A stretch of 64,000 nucleotides of DNA from Glossina fuscipes. Taxonomy: Eukaryota; Arthropoda; Insecta; Diptera; Glossinidae. Both the position numbers and the translations under genes were made by a program. The stretch covers positions 47,981,593 to 48,045,592 of the forward strand of contig NW_023998415.1 in the NCBI RefSeq assembly GCF_014805625.2, given 5' to 3'. This document shows positions 26,443-38,649 of the stretch, in pieces (the first letter of the stretch is position 1; each line of letters begins with the position of its first letter). The notes under the pieces are model-generated. The model saw only the letters and a program-made list of their open reading frames with translations, made no database searches and was not told the origin of the DNA.

Positions 26443-27645
26443 TTAAGTTAAGTCATGTCTGCCGTCATGTCGCTAACCAGTAAAAAACTGAGAGCTCATT
26501 CAAAATTAATTGTCACGCCCGAAAATATTGGTACTACGTAAACACTGGTAATGAAAAATCGACATGTAATATGGTGTAATAGTGAGACAGTGAGTCAGAT
26601 ATTAGTTCCACTAACATGAACATTCAACTGTCTTGCATTGTCATTCAGGGGCGCAAAAGGATTTTTCGTTCTGGATCCCATATAATTTTACAAAAATGTT
26701 AAAAACATGTTCAGATGGGAGTACCTGATCACAAACCAAAGATCTGGAGACGGCTGAACTGCAAAGTAAACGGCAGTCGAATCTGTTGGAGATGAAGCAA
26801 GATGAAGCAAACCCAGCAAAAGGTGCACTCGCACTTTAAAAAGCCGATCGATCAACAGCCGATGTAACAACAGCGTCTTTAGAGGGACGTTAAACGATCC
26901 ATTTGAATTTGGTAAAATAAAAAAAGTAAATAAAAAGAAACAAACGCCGTTAGGTCATGCTCATTAATTGATAATGCTCTGCCGTTACACATCCCTTCTA
27001 ACGACTTATTATTTCAACACTGAAGAAACTGAATTAATCAGTCATCCGCCGTGCACCCGTTATTTGGTATCCAACGTCACGAATAAATCGCATAGATAGC
27101 GATCTTCGTCGGAAGAAGAAATCGCGGATGTGTTCGAAAACCCTATCTTGAAGGTATGTTAGGAGGTTGCGGAGAAATGCTACGACAAATGGTCCAAACC
27201 TATGCAAAAGTGTGTAGATCACAAAGAAAAATAGTAAAGACATGTTTCTATTTATATTACACTAAAAATACGAATAGCGCTCCTGGTAGTACACTGTTAA
27301 GTGTCAATAAATTATTCGAGTAAGTTTACTATACTTTTTTGGCCTTTCCAGAGGTGAGTATAAGAGATTTGCTGAGAAAGTTTTGCTTTTTGCAAATTCC
27401 AACTGGACACGATCAACTTAAATCAACTCAGAAACTAACGTCGATCAGTATATGTTTTGTAAGGTCGGCTCTAAGGTCTACTGATTCGATCGATTATAAG
27501 AGTACTTTACCACCAATGTTCCTTACTATTAATATTTACAATAAGTGTTAACTAATAGATGATACTAGTGTTGGTTAAGTGTTCGAAAAGTTGTTCGAAC
27601 TTTCCATTCATGCAACTTTTTCATTGTTGACACACGGTTTTTGCT

Positions 27646-27897
27646 CTACGTGAAAAACACGTACAAGTTAAGTTGTGCCGCCTCTGCTATCTCTCTAATC
27701 ATAATTCGACGGTCATTCCCACTACTAGTTGGTGAGCTTGAATTAGCGATTACAGATTCTGCCATCTCTATCAAAATTTCACTGTAGTCCCCGTGTATAG
27801 CGTAAAACTCATCGGAATCCAACTCAGCGAAATGATTGTCAAACAACAAATGCGCTTTCAAACCACATATTACTGGATGATATTCCAAATGGAACAT
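27646..27897 (-). CDS. Unassigned coding-like frame, possible transposon remnant
   Basis: The minus-strand frame of 83 codons starts MFHLEYHPVICGLKAHLL and contains an acidic middle (ELDSDEFYAIHGDYSE) and a NDRRIMIREIAEAAQLN segment. That last segment resembles the helix-turn-helix motif (xRRxTxREIAEExGIS) of mariner/Tc1-type transposases. The residues before it do not fit those families, so I cannot assign it. Amino-acid composition is balanced and looks coding. There is no recognisable promoter or flanking exon. It may be a fragment of a DNA transposon or an exon of an unknown gene. Confidence 0.25.
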   Translation of the reverse strand: MFHLEYHPVICGLKAHLLFDNHFAELDSDEFYAIHGDYSEILIEMAESVIANSSSPTSSGNDRRIMIREIAEAAQLNLYVFFT

Positions 27898-28095
27898 ACA
27901 TGTAATACAAAGTAACGATAAATGCGAATATACAGCCCTATTGTGGCGTTATGACCGGTCATTCGCTAATCGTAACAGAAAACAACGTCTTTCCTGATAA
28001 TAGTTTTTTATAAGTTTGCCGAATGTATCAAGTGTGGCATTCCGGAACAAGAAGTCGCAATAAAACTCTCCAATATTAATTTTGTTATAAGCAAG

Positions 28096-28975
28096 TAAAA
28101 ACACTATAGTCGGGCATGACTGACTGTTCAATACCGTAACCCGCTTTGGCTAACTAATTAATCAATTTTCACGATAACACACCAAAAATGATGCACAATT
28201 TTGATGCAAATTTTCATAAAAATCTTCATATTGGAGAGTGACCACACCTCACACATCCTCTGACATCATCCAAATTTACCAAACTTAATTTACTTATTAA
28301 AATTATTATTATTTTCCAAATGTTTTCGTCATAAAATAAGTAGAAGCGACTTTGTCGCTATAGGAGAGCTTCCTTTCACGGAAACCCCTATATGTGGCGG
28401 GATGTAAACAGAAGACCCATGCAATCCAAATTTACCACAGTCAATTTTTATGTCAATTTGCTACTATGAACCAACCAACTTTTATTAAAAATTAAACCGG
28501 GTCCGAAAAATAGACGTATATGAACCAAATCCGTTAAGGTTACTATCAGGACGCGACGTTCATCGTGAATATTCAAGATCAGGCCTTTTGCCTACACGAA
28601 TATGTATATATTTCTCGTGGGACCAGTTGTATGTCAGGAAAGTCAAAAAAAGTGCCCCATCTGATCCAAATACGCCGAAATCGTATTCCTTTGTCGAGGA
28701 ATTTTAAATGTTGCAAATTTGTTTCTCATTAAGTTTGTTGAACTTAAACATGAGACAGAGTCAGCTTTTATTGGATCAAAATACGTCAACGTACCACCAG
28801 ATTCAATCAAAAAGCATAAACACAAAAATACAGGGACAGACATCAGACAGACAAGGGCAGACAAGCTTCAATCAGTATAAAAAAATGTAATTCTTTCTTA
28901 AGTACTTCTAGGTGTTACATACATCCGCATAAATCCTAATATACTCGGTACCATAGCTGGAAAAGCATTTGTTAA
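28096..28975 (+). mobile_element. INE-1-like repeat, subfamily B, copy 2
   Basis: Starts with the TATAGTCGGGCATGACTGAC block found at the start of the 42.1-kb copy (ATAGTCGGGCAAGGCC). It ends after GTTACATACATCCGCATAAA and ATATACTCGGTACCATAG. A GACAGACATCAGACAGACA stretch lies near 28840. It is degraded, with non-family sequence in the first third. Confidence 0.55.
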
Positions 28976-29814
28976 ATCGTAAAAACAAACCAAGACAAAA
29001 ATGCTTACGACTGACTGTCTTATAGCTTAGGACATTGCTATAATGCCGTTGCTGTTACGTTAATGAAAGGTTTATGTAAATCAAAAAGTTTTCCCTCCCT
29101 ATCTCCGACTGTTTCAAACGGAACGGTACAATTCGCACATCTTTCATTAACGGATGTGATAGCGATAAAATTTTACAACAATTCTACTTACGGATAACAA
29201 TTAAATCGCTCTCATGTATATCGTATATCGTATGCTTAACACCACTTTAATCAACTGCAGATATTGCAAACGCAATCCACATCTCTGTACACTGCCTACA
29301 AATATGTTACATACATTTGCGTATGCCTCGTAATAAAAGTGCAATAATGAAGAGAAGAATATTTCACATAAAGAATCCAATGCGTAATGTAATCAAAATA
29401 ATTGAATTTATTATTCAACTCAATTAATCTTCTTTTCTAGATTTCTTGCTTGCGTAACGAAGAAATGATGACATATTAAAGAAGAACTATTAAATTTTTA
29501 TGGGCTGAAAGTTGATTGAAAAAGAAACTCCCTTCTATTGACTAATAAGCGAAATTTCAAGATATAAATATCGATACTGCCAAGCAATAAAACACACTGA
29601 TCATAGAGCATAAAGAAATTGTTGTAAAAATTTCCGATTTGTAGAAAGCTAACATTTAACCTACAGTTAACTTTAATATCTATACAGAATATTATTACTA
29701 TTATTATAACTTATTTAGAATGAAGAAATAAATCTCGGGACTAAACACATAGAATAGACATTAACAACCATTCACGGTCCACATGGTAATATTAATTTGT
29801 TAAGCTTAGTAAAT

Positions 29815-29855
29815 GAGAGACAGAGAGAGAGAGTGAGAGAGAGAGGAGAAAGGAG
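29815..29855. repeat. (AG)n microsatellite
   Basis: Interrupted GA/AG dinucleotide run of about 40 bases next to a T-tract. Confidence 0.85.
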
Positions 29856-30417
29856 TCAATATATTTTTTTTTTTACTTTTTCTTTCCTGGAACACATACT
29901 TTCAACACGATTTCTTTTCACTTCAAAGGCATAGATGCACAGAGATGCATATACCTCTACCCGTAGCGGGAAATTTTACTTAATAATTAGCATAAGTAGA
30001 GATAGATGCTTCGCTAGTAGATGGTAGTTTCGCAAGTAAATGATCGCATAGTCTATCATGTTTAGGTGTGCCTTCTGAGAACCGAGAGAAAAGAAAACTC
30101 TGCCGTCTATCTTGGGATTTGATCTGAAAAATACGTCCAAGTAATGTCAATTTGTTCTTAGCGACACAATATGAAGTTAACAAAATTCGCTATAACAGGT
30201 ACGGGTAATAGCTTAAAATAGCCTATGGTATCAGCAAAGCTGTTTTTGAAAGCTGTTTTTGATCTCGTTTCCGCGCGTCGCGGGTGTTTCGCCAATGTTT
30301 ATATCTCTCAATCTACCAATCCAAGTTGTATTCTAAATGGAGTGAACGCTTTATTATCTACCGCTAACTGCCAGAATGGAATCAACGAATTTTGCGATTA
30401 ATCATGGCATCATGGCG

Positions 30418-30476
30418 TATATAAGACGCTTAACAATGAATTGTTTTTTATTTTCACTCTTCAGAATCTTTCAGTC
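30418..30476 (+). promoter_or_regulatory. Candidate TATA-box core promoter
   Basis: TATATAAG at 30418-30425 is a good TATA box. Downstream are TCACTC at 30454 and TCAGTC at 30471, both close to the fly initiator TCAGTY. Their spacing from the TATA box (about 38 and 54 bases) is longer than the usual 30, which weakens the call. A CGCGCGTCGCGGGTG-type GC-rich patch and a CCAAT lie about 120-150 bases upstream. Sequence pattern only, with no known gene attached. Confidence 0.3.
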
Positions 30477-30511
30477 AAGTGCGTTGGGCTTTGGAAAAAA
30501 GTGAGAATACC

Positions 30512-30841
30512 ATGGGGACGTCTTCTTCGAACGCGGTGCTCGGAGTCGGACTTTTAACTAACGAAAGCAGAAAAAATATATCCCTTTGAAAAAAAAACTT
30601 CTCCTCAGGAAAAGAAAGCGACTGCAGCGCATTCGATGCTCTTACGCAGGCTTATGAAAATTGTGTCATGCACTCTCTCCATTAAGGTGAGGTAAGGATT
30701 TTCCAAATACATAGATTTCACTTAATCGATTTCCTCCCCACACCCCTCGCTGATGAGGATGAACGGCCAAAAGATGACGAAAGGTTTGATTTTAGGACAC
30801 CTCGACTAAACGCTTCGTATCTAACCTGGCTCGGCCATTGA
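30512..30841 (+). pseudogene. Possible broken gene of unknown identity
   Basis: One reading frame from ATG 30512 (MGTSSSNAVLGVGLLTNES) stays open to TGA 30839 except for two internal stops, TGA at 30587 and TAA at 30683. The segments between look coding: FDALTQAYENCVMHSLH in the middle and an acidic, charged end LADEDERPKDDERFDF. I do not recognise the family. A Gly at position 2 with Ser at 6 would fit an N-myristoylation signal. A TATA-like promoter lies 90 bases upstream. GTGAGG and GTAAGG donor-like sites at 30686-30696 mean that the second stop could lie in or next to an intron instead of being a true break. It could be a decayed gene, a short spliced gene or chance. Confidence 0.25.
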
Positions 30842-31536
30842 GAGAATATGATTGTCGCATTTCTCCTTTTTTGTTTTGTGTTTTCATTTTTTTATTTGAA
30901 ATGCAATCAACTGGCTAAACGTGCAAATTATAAAAATGGCCGTAAGGTACACTTGATGTAGTCATTGTATAAAACTTGGGCGTACATGCATGAGCAGATT
31001 TTGAATGCATTGGGTAATTAAATTTGCACATTGTATTTTCATTTATAACGATCGGTAAGCATTATAAATGTTTACTCATTACTTAATCATATATGTAAAA
31101 TAAAAGAAAATTTATTGATATATGAATGAAATGAATAGACCTACAATTGTAATATTGTTGTATGTAAGCATGCAAGATATGTAAATACTTTTAGGTATAC
31201 AAGTATTATTACGAATTCACATATATTATGTATACACAAGCATAAGTATTCATAAGAACTCTCTCAGGCATAACACTTACGTATTCATTCTTACTTTAAA
31301 GCCAACACTAAGTGCTTATGCACTTTACATATTCATTTTGTATATATTCTCACACGCGAGGCCAATTAATTAATATCAAAAGGAAAAATACACAAAAAAA
31401 ATAAATAAAAAAAAAATATGGGCTTTTTTATGAACGATTAAGTGCAAATAAAGCTCGTTTTAATAGTTGAGTGTTAAAACTGTTGATGATGATATGTTAT
31501 CGAAAGCAATTTAAAAAGGCTCAAAAAGCCCTACAT

Positions 31537-31545
31537 ATATATACA

Positions 31546-31582
<37 letters not shown>
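31537..31582. repeat. (TA)n microsatellite
   Basis: Imperfect TA/CATATA run of about 45 bases, one of many TA tracts in the window. Confidence 0.9.
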
Positions 31583-31586
<4 letters not shown>

Positions 31587-31826
31587 GCATATGTTTTTTC
31601 TCTGTTATGCAAATTAAAAAAAAAAAAAAAAAATTAGATGATTTTTTGTGGCCTAGCAAAAGAAATTAGTAAAAAAAAATTATATTCATATTCATATTTG
31701 TAGCAAGAGGTCAACTATTAGTTGAAACTAACATGGAGCTTGCAAATCGATGTAAACATAAAAATACCCAACCTCAAGCACCGGATCTCCGTCAAAGCCA
31801 TTATCATATTGCCCTGCTTGGCGTTG

Positions 31827-31851
31827 CGGAACGGAACGGAACGGAACGGAG
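31827..31851. repeat. (CGGAA)n pentanucleotide repeat
   Basis: Five tandem CGGAA units. They fall in a short open frame that I do not consider a gene. Confidence 0.9.
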
Positions 31852-32719
31852 GAAGAGAGAGATTTCTTGTCTCGATATGTTGTGATCAAGAAGGGGAAAA
31901 TAGTAATTGTAAAAAAGACAGACAGCGTAAGCCGAAAAACCCGATTCGAATAATTGGCAATACCAAATCCACTGAATTACTTCTTCATCTATCTATTTCA
32001 ATATTTTATAGTTAATCTATAGCTAACTTAGGGTTAACTCAGACTAGGATCCAAATCTCTGGGGATCTCTATGATTTCTCACAAAATATGTATATTTTAT
32101 ATCTTCTTTAGAAGGATACGGTTAACCGCTTAACCTACATATAAAAGACACATATATATGCGGGATCATCACGCTCGGAATCGCGCCTGCTTCGTTAAAA
32201 CCACATTTAAATAATCCGGCTTGAAGTGACTGAAGCTTTTGTATAAATACTGAAGTCGCTCCATAGCTCCGACCTTCACTTGCCAAGAAATTTATCTTTT
32301 ATTCTTCCTCTTCTTTACTCCCTCAACTACGGCGTGAAGCTTTGTTAAACCTCGAACTTTGGTTTGGCCTCTTTCTCAAACAGTCAAGTGAAATTTGAAA
32401 GTATATATATATATGTATATATATAGATCGCTCAGGCATTTTGTGCTATCTCCGAGAGAGCTGAAATGATAATTGAATGGTAAGAAGACATAGCTAAATG
32501 GAATAACGGCTGTGATAGATCCTACTAACTCATTAATACGTTGCTTGAACGGGTTAGAAGGCCGCGAGTTTAATTACTGTAAAATCAGTTTAGATTATCG
32601 CTTTGCATGAAGCTTTCATTTTTTTTTTTTTTTTTTTGGTTTCCTTGAGCTTTTTTATTCCGTAATAAATTCCACATGTAGGCGGTTTCAGTCTTAGCGT
32701 TATCACTCAAAATAACAAG

Positions 32720-33250
32720 TAAGAACATTATATTCGGTTAACGCCGACTATTACATACCGTACATCTACTACACCGACTAGTACAAGTATTCGCTGCTTT
32801 CGGTAAAGACACTTCAAAAGGTACACAGGTGTTTTTCTTAATTAAATTTTCATAGGAAAGGGTTATATAAGAAAGGGTTCAAAAAGCTCGCCCAACCGGT
32901 CGAAAGTTTTCGCAGCAATTTAGTGTGCGGAAATAGCATTGCTTAACCCCTTTAGTCGAGAAATTTTGAAAATTGCAATAGGGCGTTATAAGGGGAGTGG
33001 TCGAAAAAGTGCACCGATCTAAAACGTTTTTAATAGCGTCCGTCCGCGACTTAAACACGTAACTGTACCAGATTTCATCAATATATAAATTGCGATCTAT
33101 AGCTTGAACACAAACTTATATCAGACGGACAGACGGACAGACGGGCTTAGATCAATTCATATTATGATTCTGATTCGACCGATATAATAAAAGGTGAGTT
33201 TATCTTAAGTTTTTCTGCGCGTTACATACGCTGTACCACAAACGTAGATG
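32720..33250 (+). mobile_element. INE-1-like repeat, subfamily B, copy 3
   Basis: Carries the ordered B landmarks: an ATTACATACCGTACATCTAC lead, TTCAAAAAGCTCGCCC, GGGCGTTATAAGGGGAGTGG, GGACAGACGGACAGACGGG, TTAGATCAATTCATATTATG, TTCTGCGCGTTACATACG and GTAGATGTAGGTTATA at the end. No coding capacity. Confidence 0.65.
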
Positions 33251-33454
33251 TAGGTTATAACAATAAAGGACAAACATTCTTCTCTTGACATCTTCAGAAT
33301 ACTTCGCCTTAAAACGGAAGGCCGCTTATCGATTAATTTAACAAAATTTGATTCATTAAAAATATTAATAAAATGTTGAAGACTTCTTTTAACATTGCTG
33401 CTATCTCTTTTTTGCTTACCGCACAATCCATATTTTTGAAGAGTTCCTCAATAA

Positions 33455-33545
33455 ACTATGTATATGATTTTATACTCATCACCGAAAGATGAGGAAGTCA
33501 GAAAGTTTGTAACGCCCAGAAGAAAACATCAGAGATCCCACAAAG

Positions 33546-33576
<31 letters not shown>

Positions 33577-34400
33577 TTGATCAGCACCAAATCCTAAATC
33601 GATTTAAGCAAGTCTGTGTGGTAGCGTCTGTCCGTCTTTCCGCCTATATAATGTCTGTGGTCAACATTCTCCTGACCGTAAAGATTAAGTTATCGACTTC
33701 AAATTTGGCAGAAACAATGGAAGTTCTTGCAGGCATGTTGGTATTGAAAATGAACCAAATTGGTTGAAGGACACGCCCAAGCATCACGTGAACTTAGCAT
33801 AACTCTGTTTTTCAAAAAGAATGAAAAATTGATTTTATGCTCATTGCTCATAAACTATGGAAAATAAATGTACAAACATTCGAACGCATATTGTATGAGG
33901 GATGTTGTAGCATTTGCGTACAAGAGTGAACAAAATTGACCACGCCTGCCCAATATTATAGTGTATCAAAATTTAATTATTTTTGTCAATACCTTTAGAA
34001 CTCGTAGAAATAAGCTTCAAAGTTCCCATAAAGTATACAAATTCTTGGCCAGTTTCAAATTTGAAATACAGTTAACCATGTCCGCCTCTTCGTCTGTCCA
34101 TCTGTCTGTTTACGCGATCGGGTAGTTCTTTGTGGTACACAGTCTCCCGTTAGCGAAAATGAAGATATCGCCTGAAAATTTGCAAAAGAATTTGGGATTG
34201 ACCAAAACTTTTCAAATGACACGCCTACAACGCCCACATGCCTGTAGGACAAAAACTTTTATTTTGAAAATCGAAGAAACCCACTGGGCCCGCTCCACAT
34301 TCTAGAGCATGAAAATCTTGTTCTTTTACTTCTTTTGTCTTCTTTTGCTGATGGGTATAAAAGATTCGTTCCCGACTGAATTTAATTTTCTCGTTTTTTC
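33455..34400 (-). mobile_element. INE-1-like repeat, subfamily A, copy 4 (near full length)
   Basis: The reverse complement starts near 34400 with TCCCGACTGAATTTAATTTTC read backwards and the TTTTATACCCATCAGC end. It closes at ATGAGTATAAAATC near 33470. This copy best shows the INE-1 resemblance: GTAACGCCCAGAAGAAAACA, a CAGAGATCCCACAAAGTATA block, TATTCTTGATCAGCACCAA and CGTCTGTCCGTCTTTCCGCC occur in the order seen at one end of Drosophila INE-1. An (AT)n tract lies inside at 33546-33573. No coding capacity. Confidence 0.8.
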
Positions 34401-35289
34401 TTTTTTTTTAAGGCTTTAACATATTCTGGATATTAAAGCTTATTGGTCATGGTTTGTCATAGATTTCTTGGCAATAAATAAGAAGAAGAATATTCATATA
34501 TCATTTTTTATTTTACTGTAACCTGATGTGTGTGTGTGTGTTTGTGTTTCATATATCATAAGCATATTTTGCCGGTTTTTGTTTTTTCTCACAATTGAAT
34601 TGAATTAACAATAACCTGAATATGTTAATTCGTTAAAGACTCTTCCTCTACAACTTGCTAGCGCTGTAGCGTTGGCGATTATAAATTTATTGTTCCTTCC
34701 CTGGCATTAATGGCTTTTTTTTGTTAGTGCATCATTCACCATTTTTTATTTTTTATTCTTTTTTTTTTTGTGTAGCAATTGGCACACCCGAATTAGAGAT
34801 TCCTATACAATCACAATAACAACTACTGAGAATTGGTATAAATGTCTTGAAATACATTTAAAGGCCATTAATGAATGGCTGCGAAAACACACTAATTGAA
34901 AAGACGAGAGCGAAAAAAGTTATATAGGTGCGGATTGCAAGCAGGACTTTACGGTAAAAATTATAGGCTCGGTGTATAGGTGTTGAGAAATAAAATTGAC
35001 GAAGGAATTGAACAGTGCCATATGCACTGGTTTACCAAATTACGTAAGTATTATTTACATGTCACGCAGCGGACATGTTTTAAATCATATTTTCGTGCAG
35101 TCAGTCCTACAGCACAAATTGAGAAATTCTCGACATTGGAATATTAATAATAAAAAGTTAAAAGTTTACAGCTGAATAACCACTGACCACTTCGCCCGTC
35201 TTCCTTACACACAAACACAAAAATTATATCTTATTCCCGTTGTTTGCTTATAAATGGTATTTTTTTTTATTTTTTTTTTTGAAGAACTT

Positions 35290-35530
35290 TTGTATGAGTA
35301 GAAGGTTCAAAAGTTATCCCATTCGATCCAAATGCTCAATATATATTTGATATATCAAAATTTTTTCGTTCCTATTTCTAAAAGTTGTCATAGTAGTTGT
35401 ACGACCCAATTCATTTTCAATAGCGTTCGTCCTTAAAGCAAAGCATATCCATGCACTTAATGTAATCAAACCAGAAGTTTGAACACAAGAATGCATAGCA
35501 GGTACGGACAAACAACCCCCTCAGTCAATT
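35290..35530 (+). mobile_element. INE-1-like repeat, subfamily B, fragment
   Basis: The weakest B copy. It shows GGTTCAAAAGTTATCCCATT, a TTCAATAGCGTTCGTCCTTA block and a CAGGTACGGACAAACAACC stretch in family order. Both ends are missing. Confidence 0.4.
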
Positions 35531-35600
35531 CAAATAGATAATAATTTTGGCATTGGCTAATCATTAATTATATTAAAGATATGCAATAGGCTTAACACAA

Positions 35601-35632
<32 letters not shown>

Positions 35633-35711
35633 TAGGGGGACGGAAGGAAGCAACGCTGTGACTGCTTGTAACACAGTACGTGGCAGTGACATTGAAGTGA
35701 AATTGTAAGTA

Positions 35712-36439
35712 CAGTCAAACCTGTTTTTGTGCGGTCTTTTTTTATGCGCTTTTTTTTTGTGCGATTCTTTTTGTGCGATTCTTTTTTTAGTGCGGTATAT
35801 GAACATCGACACATTGAATTTCGCCGAGAGGTTAGGTCAATCTGAACTGTGTTGGCATCATTTTTTTTTGCTATCAGTGTGTATGTACACATTGCAACAG
35901 CCATTTTCATACCTATTGCATCAACCTATTTCATTAGGCATGCTCAATGTTCTTATGCATATATTGCATCAGCCAATTTCAATATGTACATACTGCGCCA
36001 TCTAATCACTTTAGTTAATTGCTGACCTTTTAACCATTAAGACAGGATTAATTTTATAGTGAGATTAAAGGTAAATTAATTGTATTCCCTATTTAGATAT
36101 AGTTTTTTATGATTTTTATTTTATTTTTAATCATAAGTATTCCCTTAAAATGAATAATCGTAGTACATATTGAATTAAAATTTTTTTTGAATGTTTCAAT
36201 GTGTAATTTAATTATTTATTTTGTTTGGAAAGCACTTTCTTGCTATTTCGTAAAGCTTTGACATATTTTCTAAGTGAGACTTTTTTTATGCGGTCCCTCT
36301 CTACCGCATAAAAAAAATTTTCTTTAATATGCTGTGAAAAATTATTTCTTATAGCTATTTATGAAGTTTTTGAATATTTTTTTTTGGTGCGATTTTTTTT
36401 CTGCGGTCCCTATCCACCGCACAAAAACAGGTTTGACTG
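35712..36439. mobile_element. Pogo/Tigger-type MITE with intact ends
   Basis: The element begins CAGTCAAACCTGTTTTTGTG and ends with the exact reverse complement (...CACAAAAACAGGTTTGACTG), giving 24-bp perfect terminal inverted repeats that continue as GCGGT/ACCGC. It is flanked on both sides by TA (35710-35711 and 36440-36441), the target duplication of the Tc1/mariner/pogo superfamily. The 728-bp interior has subterminal GTGCGATTCTTTTT and GCGGTCCCTATCCACCGC repeats and no transposase frame, so it is non-autonomous. The CAGT...ACTG ends fit the pogo/Tigger branch. The identical ends suggest a fairly recent insertion. Confidence 0.85.
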
Positions 36440-37482
36440 TATTCGAAACTGTCAAATATGAGCGGAGATTGCAGCCTGAAAGAAAATCGTCGATCTGAGC
36501 GGTAATGGCGTTCCAATCGCTTTGCAACTGCAAACTTGGCATCCACTGCTAGAACACGTCAGACATTTTCAACGCGACACAAGTTTCTCATATATTTGAA
36601 ATTCGACAACAAATATTTATCAAAAGCGGGAGGATCCCAAAATGAAGAACAGATAAGAAAGCTCTTTGCGTTTCCTGCATACTTACTTGTCGTGAAAGAT
36701 ATTTTTTGACACACCCTAATATATTGCAAATACCACTTTCTTATTTATTGTTTTTTTTTTTTGTTTTGTTTAACAAAACGCATTCAAAGTACATGGGAGT
36801 TGATTACTTTGAGATTCAACACATCTCAGAAAATAAAATATAAAAATTTAATAAAAGAAAAATCGGTTCATTTCCACCTGAAAAGTCGACGCGTATTTTA
36901 ATAAGACTTAATGTCATTTTGGAATATCATTTTTACTTCATATATATCCGACCAAATTTTATCTATTAATTAGTTATTTATCATTGACGAGTTGTGGCGC
37001 ATACTCGTGCAGTTAGCTTTTGCAAAGCAACTTATGTACACGTTAATCAAGGAGGTCGCGCAAACCAGCTAACTGGTTAAGTTATGCATGTGGTTGTGTT
37101 TAAGTGTCTGCACATTTGATAGCCTTCAAGCGGGCGCTTCAAGTGTTTTCCGCTATTTTTTTTATTTTATTTTTTTTTTTTTTGTTGTTTTCAAATCTCA
37201 ATTCGGTGGCGCACATGGCTTTTTCTGTCGATAAGAAATATACAAAAAAACAGATAGTTCCAAATTAATGGTTCTCCTAGAAGATAATATCAGTGTAAAA
37301 AATGACAGCCATTTACTTGTGATGCTCTATGAAACATGATACGCACCTCAATACCTTCGATCCAATGTAATCTTCTGGGCGGACACTTACTACTACTTGA
37401 TACGCCAAAAGCGTTTTGTTGTCACATGCCTCGATATTGACAGCAGACAACCAATTTGATTTAGGCTTGACTCATGAACGGG

Positions 37483-37582
37483 NNNNNNNNNNNNNNNNNN
37501 NNNNNNNNNNNNNNNNNNNNNNNNNNNNNNNNNNNNNNNNNNNNNNNNNNNNNNNNNNNNNNNNNNNNNNNNNNNNNNNNNN
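37483..37582. other. Assembly gap (100 N)
   Basis: Exactly 100 ambiguous bases, the default size for a scaffold gap of unknown length. Sequence on the two sides need not be contiguous, and true spacing across it is unknown. Confidence 0.99.
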
Positions 37583-38117
37583 TATCAGCTAAAAGAGACA
37601 GCAAATGCAATGCAATTGCATGGAGCACAATAGGTAATTATTGACTTTCCCTGTTGGTATTCGCAGCAACTTCGTACTCAAGCCTATTATTTCGCTTGAT
37701 CGCTGCCAATAGAATTTTCTAAGAAAAACAGAATAGTAATGAAAATGAAAAACTGCTCGTACTAATCGTCAGGCATCGTAATTTCATCGTAGTTTCATTG
37801 TACTATCGTATATAGATTGATGTTTTCTGATGCCGGGAAAAAAGTTGAGCCTTTTCGATGAGCAAGCTGTAACATAGGATCGGTAAGCACGCTGCGTCAC
37901 AATTGATTTGTTAAAAGAAGTTCGTGTGTCAACTGAATTGTAAATGAATGAATGAAATCTCTATATATAGTTTTCTCCCAGATTGTTGTCTTAGTCGCAA
38001 ATACTTTATATGGAATAGTGTTCAATATAACATCTTAGACAATTTCGAAACTCGCATTTATATTTTCAACATGAACCCCACTATGTTGTAGCATACCTTA
38101 GTCAAAAAAATAAGAAA

Positions 38118-38642
38118 AAGTAAGAAAATTAAATTCAGTTGGGAGCGAATCTTTTATACCCATCACGGCTTATCCCAAAAAAAGGTAAAGAAACAAGGTA
38201 AAGAATAAAATTCTTATGCTCTATAATATGGAGTGGGCGCAGTTGATTTCTTCTGTTTTCAAAATAAAAGTAAAGGCGTGTGGGCGTTATAGGCGTGTCC
38301 TTTGGAAGGTAAACTCTTTTGGAAATTTCCACGCGATATCTTTATTTTCGCTAACGGAAAAATGTTTACCACAACTACTGCAAAGTTGTGCATATATACG
38401 AATGGGCAGACGAACAGGCGGACATGTTTCACGTACATTCAAAATTTGAAGCTGGCCAAGAATTTATACACTTGTTGAAGCTTGGCAGGAGAATGTTTAC
38501 AATGGACCAGACAGACATGCTTACATCGATTTAAGAGTTGGTGCTGATCAAGAATATACATACTTTGTGATGCTTCCTTCTGAGCGTTGAAAACCTTTTG
38601 ACAAAATAAATTTACTCCTCATTCTTCGATGATGAGTATAAA
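38118..38642 (+). mobile_element. INE-1-like repeat, subfamily A, copy 5
   Basis: Opens with AGAAAATTAAATTCAGTTGG and CTTTTATACCCATCACGG, contains GGCGTGTGGGCGTTATAGG, TTATTTTCGCTAACGG and GCAGACGAACAGGCGGACAT, and closes with the TCATTCTTCGATGATGAGTA hairpin near 38638. It has been shortened in the middle relative to the 33.5-kb copy. Confidence 0.75.
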
Positions 38643-38649
38643 AAAGAAA

